Shown: positions 1 to 5,873 of the stretch, piece after piece
Numbering within the stretch: the stretch's first letter is position 1
Layout: the number at the start of each line of letters is the position of its first letter
Assembly (NCBI GenBank): GCA_016187105.1
Contig: JACPKK010000012.1
Location: forward strand, 1 to 11,726
DNA: 11,726 bases
Source: Candidatus Curtissbacteria bacterium
Lineage (GTDB): Bacteria; Patescibacteriota; Microgenomatia; Curtissbacterales; GWA2-41-24
Direction: 5' to 3'
Notes under the pieces: generated by a model
Database searches by the model: none
Told to the model about the DNA's origin: nothing
Seen by the model: the letters and a program-made list of their open reading frames with translations, nothing else
Position numbers and translations under genes: made by a program

Positions 1-167
1 ACGTCAACCGAATCCGTTTCCTCGGCAATCTCAATCGACTGGCGACTCGCGTCAATCGACGTCCCGACATTAATAATTGTGCCAACTCCAGCCTCTTTTG
101 CCCGAAGTAGCGCAATCTTTGCATCTTCGATCATATCCAAATGGCAATGAGTGTCGGTCAAATTCAT
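1..167 (-). CDS. tatD: TatD-family metal-dependent hydrolase/DNase, N-terminal part (cut by window edge)
   Basis: Only the first 55 codons are present; the rest lies beyond base 1. The protein begins MNLTDTHCHLD, the hallmark TatD opening in which the two histidines of HxH (H7, H9) bind the catalytic metal. It continues with an alpha/beta pattern typical of the first strand and helix of the TIM barrel (VGTIINVGTSIDASRQ). TatD proteins are metal-dependent phosphoesterases with 3'-5' exonuclease activity on DNA, linked to DNA repair. The ATG at 165-167 is chosen because HxH follows at the usual distance and because a TATAAT lies exactly 6 bases upstream, so the mRNA is probably leaderless. It diverges from the small membrane gene at 202. 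Family assignment is firm; which TatD paralogue cannot be told from this fragment. Confidence 0.9.
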   Translation of the reverse strand, partial: MNLTDTHCHLDMIEDAKIALLRAKEAGVGTIINVGTSIDASRQSIEIAEETDSVD

Positions 168-173
168 TCACCA

Positions 174-179
174 ATTATA
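174..179 (-). promoter_or_regulatory. -10 box for tatD, leaderless arrangement
   Basis: Reading the minus strand, a perfect TATAAT is followed by six bases (TGGTGA) and then the ATG at 167. With normal spacing the first transcribed base would be the A of ATG, so no Shine-Dalgarno leader is possible. No convincing -35 box is seen; that region would overlap the -10 of the opposing promoter. Confidence 0.6.
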
Positions 180-189
180 AGCGATCTTA

Positions 190-195
190 TATACT
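190..195 (+). promoter_or_regulatory. -10 box for the small membrane gene at 202, leaderless arrangement
   Basis: TATACT ends 6 bases before the ATG at 202, predicting transcription from the A of ATG. It stands back to back with the tatD -10 (10 bases between the two boxes) in a 34-base divergent spacer. No -35 consensus is visible. Confidence 0.55.
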
Positions 196-201
196 TGAAA
201 T

Positions 202-504
202 ATGTCACAAATCGTAGGGATAATAGCGGGTCTTATCGCCGGATTGATTTGGGAAAAACTTTCCACTATGCCCTGGGACGGACACCCAACACTAATTAGA
301 AGTCTAATTTTAAATATCAATGGCGCGAGAATTCATGTCCATCACTTTGTAGCTTATTTTATAATCGTATCCGCGGTCGTCGTGATCGCCTTAAGAACCA
401 ACAGAATTTTTCACCCGGCAGTTTTAATGGTCCTCTCGTTTCTATTTTCGGCATTCTTTTACTATGTTTGGAAATATACCGGTCTTCACACACTCATAAA
501 ATAA
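202..504 (+). CDS. Small three-helix membrane protein of unknown function with an HxHH motif
   Basis: 100 residues, very hydrophobic. Likely membrane segments are at about residues 4-17, 47-65 and 71-90. The second is introduced by IHVHHF (H45, H47, H48), a clustered-histidine motif that could bind a metal or cofactor at the membrane surface; this is inference only. I do not recognise the family. No Shine-Dalgarno sequence precedes the ATG; instead a TATACT lies 6 bases upstream, which supports this start. The gene diverges from tatD and converges on the HAD gene, whose stop is 40 bases away with no clear terminator between. Coding likelihood is good because of the membrane-protein pattern and the promoter match, but there is no functional call. 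Confidence 0.7.
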   Translation: MSQIVGIIAGLIAGLIWEKLSTMPWDGHPTLIRSLILNINGARIHVHHFVAYFIIVSAVVVIALRTNRIFHPAVLMVLSFLFSAFFYYVWKYTGLHTLIK

Positions 505-519
505 ACCTCTATAATTCTC

Positions 520-538
520 GGGAATAGCGGTTTTTCGG
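520..538. repeat. 19-base direct repeat, copy 1 (downstream of the HAD gene)
   Basis: The plus-strand sequence GGGAATAGCGGTTTTTCGG occurs here and, identically and in the same orientation, at 1243-1261, 723 bases away. This copy lies 6 bases past the HAD stop codon. Read on the minus strand in the metG register it gives EKPLFP followed by RIIEVYFMSV and a stop, which looks like an alternative or ancestral MetRS C-terminus. Confidence 0.85.
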
Positions 539-544
539 CGGAAG

Positions 545-1207
545 TTATATTAGCCGCAAGACTTCCCGCAGATTCTTAATTTTATAATCGGCATCCGTCA
601 GGTCAATTGGAAAATCTCTTTTTATATACTGAACCGTTATGGCACCAACCATCCTCCCGGCATCAATATCCGTTTTTCGGTCACCGATAACAATAACCTG
701 GTCAAACCCGTTATCTGCGGCATACTTTCTAATCGCTTGTGCTTTTGCCAAAATCGGATCAATTGTCACTTTACTAAAATGCCGGTCAATAGCAAAAATC
801 TTATCGATAAGATGGCCGATTTCTATAATCTCTATAAATTTCCCGATGTGCTTCGGGCTGGAATTAGAAACGATTATATTGGTATGCCCCGTCCCCTTTA
901 TTTTCTCCAGAACTTCAATGGCATATGGCGCCGGGCTAAGGTATGCGGTTATTTGGTCCTTAGTCTGAATATTAGGCACTCGGCCCAGCATTTTGGTGTG
1001 AGTGGATTTGTTAACTTCCGGGAAAAAGTGCTTTAGGTAATTTTGCATACTTGTCCCAAAAAGTTGGCGGACTTCGGTCAGATCTATCTCCCTTTCAACT
1101 TCAAATTCCCGGGCAAGCTGCTTTAAAATTTCGGCAAAGCCAACTTCTGTTCCTTGTTCCAGCGTTCCATGGAAATCCCACGAAAATAATTTTTTGTTTT
1201 TTTTCAT
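545..1207 (-). CDS. HAD-superfamily hydrolase (phosphoglycolate phosphatase-like) with His in place of the second Asp
   Basis: 220 residues from the ATG at 1207 (MKKNKKLFSWDFHGTL). The frame is open further upstream to 1336, but that stretch is metG coding DNA in another frame. Motif I is D11-F-H-G-T: the nucleophile Asp is present, but the usual general acid/base Asp two residues later is His13. Motif II is the serine in IIVSNSS (S114); motif III is probably K155; motif IV is GDRKTDID (D176, D180). A helical cap lies between motifs I and II, giving a phosphoglycolate phosphatase-like fold. HAD enzymes remove phosphate from small molecules through an aspartyl-phosphate; the substrate here is unknown. 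The start is 22 bases after the metG stop on the same strand, so the two are probably co-transcribed. An AGGA lies immediately before the ATG, rather close for a ribosome site. A 19-base direct repeat flanks the gene. Confidence 0.85.
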   Translation of the reverse strand: MKKNKKLFSWDFHGTLEQGTEVGFAEILKQLAREFEVEREIDLTEVRQLFGTSMQNYLKHFFPEVNKSTHTKMLGRVPNIQTKDQITAYLSPAPYAIEVLEKIKGTGHTNIIVSNSSPKHIGKFIEIIEIGHLIDKIFAIDRHFSKVTIDPILAKAQAIRKYAADNGFDQVIVIGDRKTDIDAGRMVGAITVQYIKRDFPIDLTDADYKIKNLREVLRLI

Positions 1208-1218
1208 ATCCTGGCTTG

Positions 1219-1243
1219 CCCGCCGAAACTTAGTGGAGGCGGG
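1219..1243. repeat. Palindromic repeat spanning the metG stop codon
   Basis: CCCGCC at 1219-1224 and GGCGGG at 1238-1243 form a 6-base-pair GC stem with a 13-base loop. It covers the last codons and stop of metG and part of the 22-base metG-HAD spacer. There is no T-run, so it is unlikely to be a terminator. It resembles the GGCGGG-ended palindromes scattered through many environmental bacterial genomes (from memory). It abuts copy 2 of the 19-base direct repeat. Confidence 0.6.
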
Positions 1244-2690
1244 GGAATAGCGGTTTTTCGGAAAGAATTTTTCCGGTGAATTGCGCCAATATTTTCTCGC
1301 TGGTTTCCGGCAAAAACGGCCCCAAATTAAAAGCAATCTCCCTTATCTCTTGCGCAATCGGCGTTATCACCTTCTTTAGGGACGGGCCCTCAAGCTCCCA
1401 TGGTTTCTCTTCGTTGATCTTTTTATCAAGTTTTGATATTTCTTCCCACAGACCAATTAAAGCTTGGTCAAATCTAAAATTTTTAAGGTTTTCTAAAACT
1501 ACTTTTTTAAAAGTGAAATTTTTCTTTTGGGGCAAAGCCAAATTTGTATCACTTGCCAGCCGTGCGACTCGAGCAACCAGATTTCCTAAACCGTTTGCCA
1601 ACTCACCATTGTAAAGATCATGAAACCGGTCAATCGAAAAATCACCATCGCCCCAAGCCGGAATCTCCCGCAGTAAATAAAATCTAACTGCCTCTCGTCC
1701 GAATTTTTCAACCAGTTCAAACGGGTCAACAACATTTCCCAAAGATTTAGAAATCTTTTGCCCTTCGACAGTTATATATCCATGGACGAATTCATCACTC
1801 GGAAGGGGAAGCCCAGCCGATGCCAGCATTGCCGGCCAATAAACAGCGTGGAAACGGATGATCCCTTTACCAATTACATGTAAACGACGCACCTCTGGTG
1901 CTCGTTTACCCTGAGCTTGTCGAAGGGCAGAACCGACCCAATATTTTTCATATAAGTCTTGCTTTGCAGACCCAAATCCAAGCGCTGTGAGATACGTAAC
2001 CAAAGCGTCAAACCAAACGTACATTATTTGAGAATTATCTCCCGGCACCGGCACACCCCATCCGTGTGCTCTCTCAACAGAACGGGAAATACTAAAATCC
2101 TTGAGCCCTTGTCCGATGAAGGAAAGCACCTCGTGTTTGCGGCTTTCCGGCACGATTCTTAATTTATCCGTGGAAATCAGTTTTTTTAAAAAATCCGTGT
2201 AACTCGATAGTCTAAAAAAATAATTTTCTTCTTCTATCTCTTCGATATTGCTATGGCCATCCGGGCATTTACCTTCGACAATTTCATCAGGGGTATAGAA
2301 CGCTTCGCAACCAATACAATAAAGCCCGCGGTACTTCTTTTTATAAATGTCTTCCGACTTACATAAAGACCAAAATTTTTGCGCACCGGCAAAATGTTCC
2401 TTGGAAGCAGTCCGGTTAAAAACATCAAACGTCAGCCCAAGCGCATCTTTAAGATCGAGAAACCGATCAGCATATTTTTCGACAAGATCTTCAGTCTTAA
2501 TGCCTTCTGCCTCTGCGGCTTGCACATTCTTCAAAGAATTCTCATCACTTCCCCAAGAAAAATAAACGTCATATCCAAGGGCGCGATAAAATCGCGCCAA
2601 AGCATCTGCCTGCACAGATTCCAGCGCATGCCCGACATGCGGGTTGGCATTCACATATGGAATCGCTTGAATGATGTAAATTCGCTTCAT
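1230..2690 (-). CDS. metG: Methionyl-tRNA synthetase (short form, no C-terminal tRNA-binding domain)
   Basis: 486 residues. This class I synthetase charges tRNA-Met with methionine in the cytoplasm. The nucleotide-binding signature is HVGH (18-21) in PYVNANPHVGHALE; the KMSKS loop is KISKS (312-316) in EGQKISKSLGNVVDP. The connective peptide carries one metal knuckle, C125-x2-C128 with C142-x3-H146, resembling the single-knuckle MetRS of Thermus type. The anticodon-binding helical domain fills about 355-480, ending LFPRLH; there is no EMAP-like C-terminal domain. Between YW (250-251) and HVIGKG (271) some 14 extra residues (SALRQAQG and what follows) are encoded by a palindromic repeat. The start is supported by AGGAG four bases upstream, the clearest Shine-Dalgarno in this window. 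The HAD gene follows 22 bases after the stop. Confidence 0.97.
   Translation of the reverse strand: MKRIYIIQAIPYVNANPHVGHALESVQADALARFYRALGYDVYFSWGSDENSLKNVQAAEAEGIKTEDLVEKYADRFLDLKDALGLTFDVFNRTASKEHFAGAQKFWSLCKSEDIYKKKYRGLYCIGCEAFYTPDEIVEGKCPDGHSNIEEIEEENYFFRLSSYTDFLKKLISTDKLRIVPESRKHEVLSFIGQGLKDFSISRSVERAHGWGVPVPGDNSQIMYVWFDALVTYLTALGFGSAKQDLYEKYWVGSALRQAQGKRAPEVRRLHVIGKGIIRFHAVYWPAMLASAGLPLPSDEFVHGYITVEGQKISKSLGNVVDPFELVEKFGREAVRFYLLREIPAWGDGDFSIDRFHDLYNGELANGLGNLVARVARLASDTNLALPQKKNFTFKKVVLENLKNFRFDQALIGLWEEISKLDKKINEEKPWELEGPSLKKVITPIAQEIREIAFNLGPFLPETSEKILAQFTGKILSEKPLFPRLH
1243..1261. repeat. 19-base direct repeat, copy 2 (3' coding end of metG)
   Basis: Identical to 520-538 in the same orientation. 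On the minus strand it encodes (S)EKPLFP of MetRS, nine to four residues before its stop. Together the copies bracket the 1219-1243 palindrome and the whole HAD gene. Confidence 0.85.
1880..1927. repeat. Composite palindromic repeat inserted in frame inside metG
   Basis: Two adjoining palindromes. At 1880-1909 the ends GTAAACGA and TCGTTTAC pair, followed by GCACC/GGTGC around a 3-base loop, with a single bulged base: a 13-base-pair stem. At 1909-1927 is CCCTGAGCTTGTCGAAGGG, a sequence I recall as a widespread dispersed repeat in environmental bacteria. Translated in the metG frame it yields SALRQAQGKRAPEVRR, absent from ordinary MetRS where the flanking YW and H(V/L)IGK are only a few residues apart. 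Confidence 0.75.
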
Positions 2691-2694
2691 TTTT

Positions 2695-2699
2695 CTCCT
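2695..2699 (-). promoter_or_regulatory. Shine-Dalgarno site of metG
   Basis: On the minus strand AGGAG is followed by AAAA and the ATG at 2690. It fixes the metG start and contrasts with most genes here, which have no such site. It implies metG is translated from a leader-containing mRNA. A TATAAT on the minus strand at 2794-2799 could supply that mRNA with a leader of about 97 bases. Confidence 0.75.
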
Positions 2700-2722
2700 A
2701 TCATTTCTGAGTCTGCCTCTTT

Positions 2723-2783
2723 GTCATTCTGAGTCCGAAGGACGAAGAATCTTAATTAGATCCTTCACTACGTTCAGGATGAC
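2723..2783. repeat. Dispersed palindromic repeat between the PBP gene and metG
   Basis: GTCATTCTGAG at the left end and CAGGATGAC at the right end, with GAAGAATCT and AGATCCTTC in the inner arms, make an imperfect inverted repeat of about 61 bases. The arms resemble the GTCATCCTGAACG-type repeat known to me from many environmental bacterial genomes. It would lie in the metG 5' leader if transcription starts at the TATAAT near 2794. Confidence 0.7.
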
Positions 2784-2805
2784 AGTAACGCTAATTATAA
2801 TATTC

Positions 2806-2871
2806 TTCGAGTGAGTTCTGCATTGCAGAACGAATCGAGAAGTTTAGAAAATAGTTCTCGATAAACTCGAA
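2806..2871. repeat. Nested inverted repeats downstream of the PBP gene
   Basis: Three nested or adjoining exact inverted repeats: TTCGAGT (2806-2812) with ACTCGAA (2865-2871); the 17-base palindrome GTTCTGCATTGCAGAAC (2815-2831); and TCGAGAA (2835-2841) with TTCTCGA (2855-2861). Together they can fold as a multi-branched hairpin. No T-run follows on either strand, so a simple terminator is unlikely. It is different in sequence from the repeat at 2723. Confidence 0.65.
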
Positions 2872-2888
2872 CAATAATCAAATTAATG

Positions 2889-5231
2889 TCAGGGACCGGG
2901 GCTTGGGCTAGGTGATGGTGACGGTGACGGCGGCGGGGCGCAAGAGCCGCAGAACCCTTGCTTGGAATACGGGTCTTCCACTACAAACTCTTCCCGCTCC
3001 TCGGCGTTGGGCGAACCGGGGGCTACAATTTTCCCCGTCTCTTTTTCTACCCAAACTTTGGCCCGCACAAATGTGTCCTTTGTCGGCTCGGTGCCGGCCA
3101 AAAAATATTCAAACCTGTTTGTGCAGTTATCGTTTTTAGGTCCGCCCGTGAAAGAACAAATTTCTTTTCCCACAACCCCAGAGGGGACCTTGAATGCTTC
3201 ATTAACTTGATCCTTGAGGACAAATTTCATGATCTGGTTCCAAATTGGCGTCGCGCCGGTAATGCCGGAAGCCAAATTCTGGCTCATCGGCCGGTTATCA
3301 TTATTGCCAACCCACGTTGCCACCAAAAAGCTCGGCGTGTAGCCGATTGTCCAGTTGTCGCGCTTGTCGTCCGTTGTCCCGGTTTTAACCGCCACGGTTT
3401 TCCCCCCGATAGCTAGGCCGCTGGATGTTCCAAACGCCGCACTTCTTGCACCGTTATCTGAAAGTATTGAAGAAATCAAAAATGAAACTTCTCGTGAAAG
3501 AACTCGCTTGCCGGCCTTCGGCTTAAATTCCTCTAAGATTCGGCCGCTAGGGTCTTCGACCTTTAAAACCGGTACCAAATCCTGCCTCACGCCTTCGTTG
3601 GCAAATACGCCAAATGCTGTCGCCATTTCCGTCATTTTCACTTCGCCGCCGCCCAAAGTCAGCGAAAGCCCAAAGCGCGACTCGTCGCCAAATGTAGTGA
3701 TGCCCATCTCGCGGGCCTGCTTAATCATGTCCGAAACTCCGGAAATTGCCAAAACTTTAACCGCCGGTATATTGTAAGAATTGGCCAGCGCAAACCTTAC
3801 CTGTACTGCGCCGTGAAATTGGCCGTCGTAATTGACCGGGCTATACGGTTTTGTTCCGGGGACGCCAAAAGTTGTGGGCGCATCCACAATCACTGTCGCC
3901 GGCGTAATTAATTTTTTGGAAAGGGCAGTGGCATAGTTAATCGGTTTTATCGAAGAGCCGGGTTGGCGGGCGGCAATTGTCACATTCACGTTGCCGTCGA
4001 TGCTCGTATCAAAAAAATCCTTGGAGCCGACCATCGCCAGGATTTCTCCAGTAGAGGGCTTAGTCACCAAAGCGGCGCCGTTAGAAACGTTAAGCGCTTT
4101 GACTGCCTCAACGTTTTTGGTAACCGCCGCCCCCGCCGCATCTTGAATATCCAAGTCCAGCGCCGTTGTTACTTTAAGACCCCCGTGACTGGCCGGCGCA
4201 TCACCGTATCTTGCCGCCAGATAATCGCGAACGTACATCACAAAATGCGGCGCGCGAATATCAATCCGGTCACTTCTAAATTGCAAATCCTCGCTGCTAG
4301 CCGCCTCCATCTCCTCGCCCGTTATATAGTGTTCCTCGTACATTCGCCTTAAAACAAACTTTTGTCTCTCCAATGCCTTATCCGGATTTTGCCCAAAAGG
4401 CGAATAATAAGTCGGCGCCGCCGGCAGCCCTGCCAGAAGTGCCGATTCGGCCAGATCCAAATCCGAAAGATTTTTACCGAAATATTGCTCAGCCGCTGCC
4501 GCAACCCCCCAGGCTGTCCCGCCGTAAGGCACCTGGTTTAAATACATTTCCAGAATCTTGTCCTTGTTAAACGCTGTCTCAACGCGGAACGCCAAATATA
4601 ACTCCTTAGCCTTTCTGGTAATTGTTCTCTCCGGGGAAAGAAATGCACTTTTAACAAGTTGCTGGGTAATCGTCGAACCGCCCTGGATATTTCCCTCGAA
4701 AACCGTTTTCCTGACTGCCCTTATAATTCCATAGATGTCAAACCCCCTGTGCTTGTAAAAATCCTTATCCTCGACCGCAATCGTCGCCTTCTTCAAATTG
4801 TCCCCAACCTCCCAAAGGGGAACGATAGTCCTATTTTGATCCTCGTAAACGTTGAATAAAATCTTTCCGTTTCTGTCATAAATTTTTGTCGTTTGCGGGA
4901 TTTGCCTGATCTCCAGCTGCTTTGGGCTTGGTAAGTCTCTTGTCAAAAACCAAATGCCGAAAACTAAAAAGGCAATTGTCAAAATCCCCGCCTTAAAACT
5001 CCTGTCTTTGTATAAGAGCGGATGGCGGCCGATTCTGGAAACTGCTTGGACTCTTCGGTAAATATCAATATGAAGCCGTCTTAGGATAAGCTCCAAACTT
5101 CGTAAAAAAGTTTTTAAAATCCATAAAGTTACATCGCCAAAAAAACTGACCAAAAGAATAAACCAGGTTAAAAAAGCAATAACCGCCGAAAATATCAAAG
5201 TGATTAATGTTGTCATGGGATTAATTTTCAT
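2889..5231 (-). CDS. Class A penicillin-binding protein (bifunctional transglycosylase/transpeptidase)
   Basis: 780 residues; polymerises lipid II glycan strands and cross-links their peptides outside the membrane. The GT51 domain has EDKDFYKHRGFD (catalytic E154), GGSTITQQLVK (184-194), RKAKELYLA (206-214), KILEMYLNQVPYGG (E228) and ALLAGLPAAP. The transpeptidase has SSIK (S426 nucleophile, K429), SYN (485-487) and KTGTT (616-620). The N-terminus is unusual: two hydrophobic segments (about 8-31 and 81-97) separated by a strongly basic loop, where class A PBPs usually have one. The C-terminal extension has Cys pairs C692/C703 and C761/C764 and ends in a Pro-Ser repeat tail (PPPSPSPSPSPSPGP). 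The start at 5231 has no Shine-Dalgarno but a TATACT 7 bases upstream. It diverges from the Ig-like membrane protein at 5330. This is probably the main PBP of the cell, named pbpA/ponA/mrcA in various species; the exact symbol is left open. Confidence 0.95.
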   Translation of the reverse strand: MKINPMTTLITLIFSAVIAFLTWFILLVSFFGDVTLWILKTFLRSLELILRRLHIDIYRRVQAVSRIGRHPLLYKDRSFKAGILTIAFLVFGIWFLTRDLPSPKQLEIRQIPQTTKIYDRNGKILFNVYEDQNRTIVPLWEVGDNLKKATIAVEDKDFYKHRGFDIYGIIRAVRKTVFEGNIQGGSTITQQLVKSAFLSPERTITRKAKELYLAFRVETAFNKDKILEMYLNQVPYGGTAWGVAAAAEQYFGKNLSDLDLAESALLAGLPAAPTYYSPFGQNPDKALERQKFVLRRMYEEHYITGEEMEAASSEDLQFRSDRIDIRAPHFVMYVRDYLAARYGDAPASHGGLKVTTALDLDIQDAAGAAVTKNVEAVKALNVSNGAALVTKPSTGEILAMVGSKDFFDTSIDGNVNVTIAARQPGSSIKPINYATALSKKLITPATVIVDAPTTFGVPGTKPYSPVNYDGQFHGAVQVRFALANSYNIPAVKVLAISGVSDMIKQAREMGITTFGDESRFGLSLTLGGGEVKMTEMATAFGVFANEGVRQDLVPVLKVEDPSGRILEEFKPKAGKRVLSREVSFLISSILSDNGARSAAFGTSSGLAIGGKTVAVKTGTTDDKRDNWTIGYTPSFLVATWVGNNDNRPMSQNLASGITGATPIWNQIMKFVLKDQVNEAFKVPSGVVGKEICSFTGGPKNDNCTNRFEYFLAGTEPTKDTFVRAKVWVEKETGKIVAPGSPNAEEREEFVVEDPYSKQGFCGSCAPPPSPSPSPSPSPGP

Positions 5232-5238
5232 TGGTCAG

Positions 5239-5244
5239 AGTATA
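5239..5244 (-). promoter_or_regulatory. -10 box for the PBP gene, near-leaderless
   Basis: TATACT on the minus strand ends 7 bases before the ATG at 5231, placing the predicted transcript start at or one base before the start codon. There is no convincing -35 box and no Shine-Dalgarno. Confidence 0.5.
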
Positions 5245-5281
5245 AGGTAAATTTTGGCCAATTAAAACCCTTTTGGGGTAT

Positions 5282-5310
5282 TTGACAGCTAAACTCTCAA
5301 GCCTTAAACT
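5282..5310 (+). promoter_or_regulatory. Sigma-70-type promoter for the Ig-like membrane protein gene
   Basis: Perfect -35 TTGACA (5282-5287), 17-base spacer, -10 TAAACT (5305-5310). The predicted start near 5317 leaves a leader of about 13 bases before the ATG at 5330, without a purine-rich ribosome site. It is the only canonical two-box promoter I see in the window. Confidence 0.65.
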
Positions 5311-5329
5311 TTTTTTAATCCACCCCCAA

Positions 5330-5797
5330 ATGGCAGAAATTATCGAGAAGCGTGGGCCGATTGTTAAAACCTCTAAAGGTTGGCCGCTTAACCGCCTCGG
5401 CGTCATTATTCTTTTAATTCTTATAGTTATCGTTGTTTTTCTGGTTAGCAAGCCTTTCTTTTCCCAAAAAGCGCCCGCAAGTCCAACAACAGTCTCTGGC
5501 CAGATTACTACACCGCCAGCCGGCCAGATAGTCAAGGCCAATGAGCTGCCAATCGAACTAGCAGTCGGCGATTCTAAAAAAGTTGCCAAAGTCCAATTTT
5601 GGGCCAAAACTTATACCGAGGGCAAGTGGGAGGTAATCGGCGAAGTCTCAAAGGCCCCGTTTAAATTCGACTGGCAGATTCCCCAAAATTATCAAAACAA
5701 GGCCGTTGCCATAACCGCCCATATCTACCTTAAAGACGGCAACATCGTCAAAGACCCCGGCGGTTGGAGAGAAGGAATCATAATATTAAGTCAGTAA
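5330..5797 (+). CDS. Membrane-anchored protein with one extracellular Ig-like (Big_7-type) domain
   Basis: 155 residues from the ATG at 5330. The frame can be extended to a TTG at 5273, but the extension would span the -10 box of the promoter, so the ATG is preferred. It has a basic N-terminal tail (1-21), a membrane helix (about 22-42, GVIILLILIVIVVFLV), a Ser/Thr/Pro/Ala linker and then a beta-rich domain (about 53-155). The domain pattern VAKVQFWAK...GKWEVIGEVSKAPFKFDW followed by a second strand pair (AVAITAHIYLKDG) resembles bacterial Ig-like domains of the Big_7 kind. These often occur in cell-surface proteins. N-in/C-out topology follows from the basic tail. It is divergent from the PBP gene, suggesting a cell-envelope role, but the partner and function are unknown. 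The domain assignment is by pattern only. Confidence 0.75.
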   Translation: MAEIIEKRGPIVKTSKGWPLNRLGVIILLILIVIVVFLVSKPFFSQKAPASPTTVSGQITTPPAGQIVKANELPIELAVGDSKKVAKVQFWAKTYTEGKWEVIGEVSKAPFKFDWQIPQNYQNKAVAITAHIYLKDGNIVKDPGGWREGIIILSQ

Positions 5798-5801
5798 CTA
5801 G

Positions 5802-5869
5802 ATTGCTTCATTGCTAAATTGTTAAAAAGTAAAAACTAAAACAATATAACAATTGAACAATGTAACAAT
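5802..5869. repeat. Octamer-phased inverted repeat (3 + 4 units)
   Basis: Three gap-free 8-base units of consensus ATTGYTNN occupy 5802-5825. After a 12-base A-rich spacer, four gap-free 8-base units of consensus NNAACAAT (the reverse complement, ATTGTTNN) occupy 5838-5869. The two arms can pair (AAATTGTTA 5816-5824 with TAACAATTT 5863-5871). It fills the convergent gap between the Ig-like gene and the minus-strand membrane gene and could act as a weak bidirectional terminator, though the GC content is low. Confidence 0.75.
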
Positions 5870-5873
5870 TTGT

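Noticed and set aside
1208..1336. Upstream extension of the HAD frame to a Met at 1336
   Set aside because: The added 43 residues (MLLIWGRFCRKPARKYW...) are metG coding DNA in another frame and show no HAD-like sequence; the Met at 1207 stands right before motif I.
2806..2871. Intrinsic terminator of the PBP gene
   Set aside because: The inverted repeats are strong, but no T-run follows on the minus strand.
5273..5329. TTG start for the Ig-like membrane protein
   Set aside because: It would lie upstream of a strong TTGACA-17-TAAACT promoter, so the transcript would not contain it.
5221..5607. 128-codon minus-strand frame upstream of the PBP gene
   Set aside because: It runs antisense through the better-supported Ig-like membrane gene and its promoter, and its protein shows no recognisable domain.
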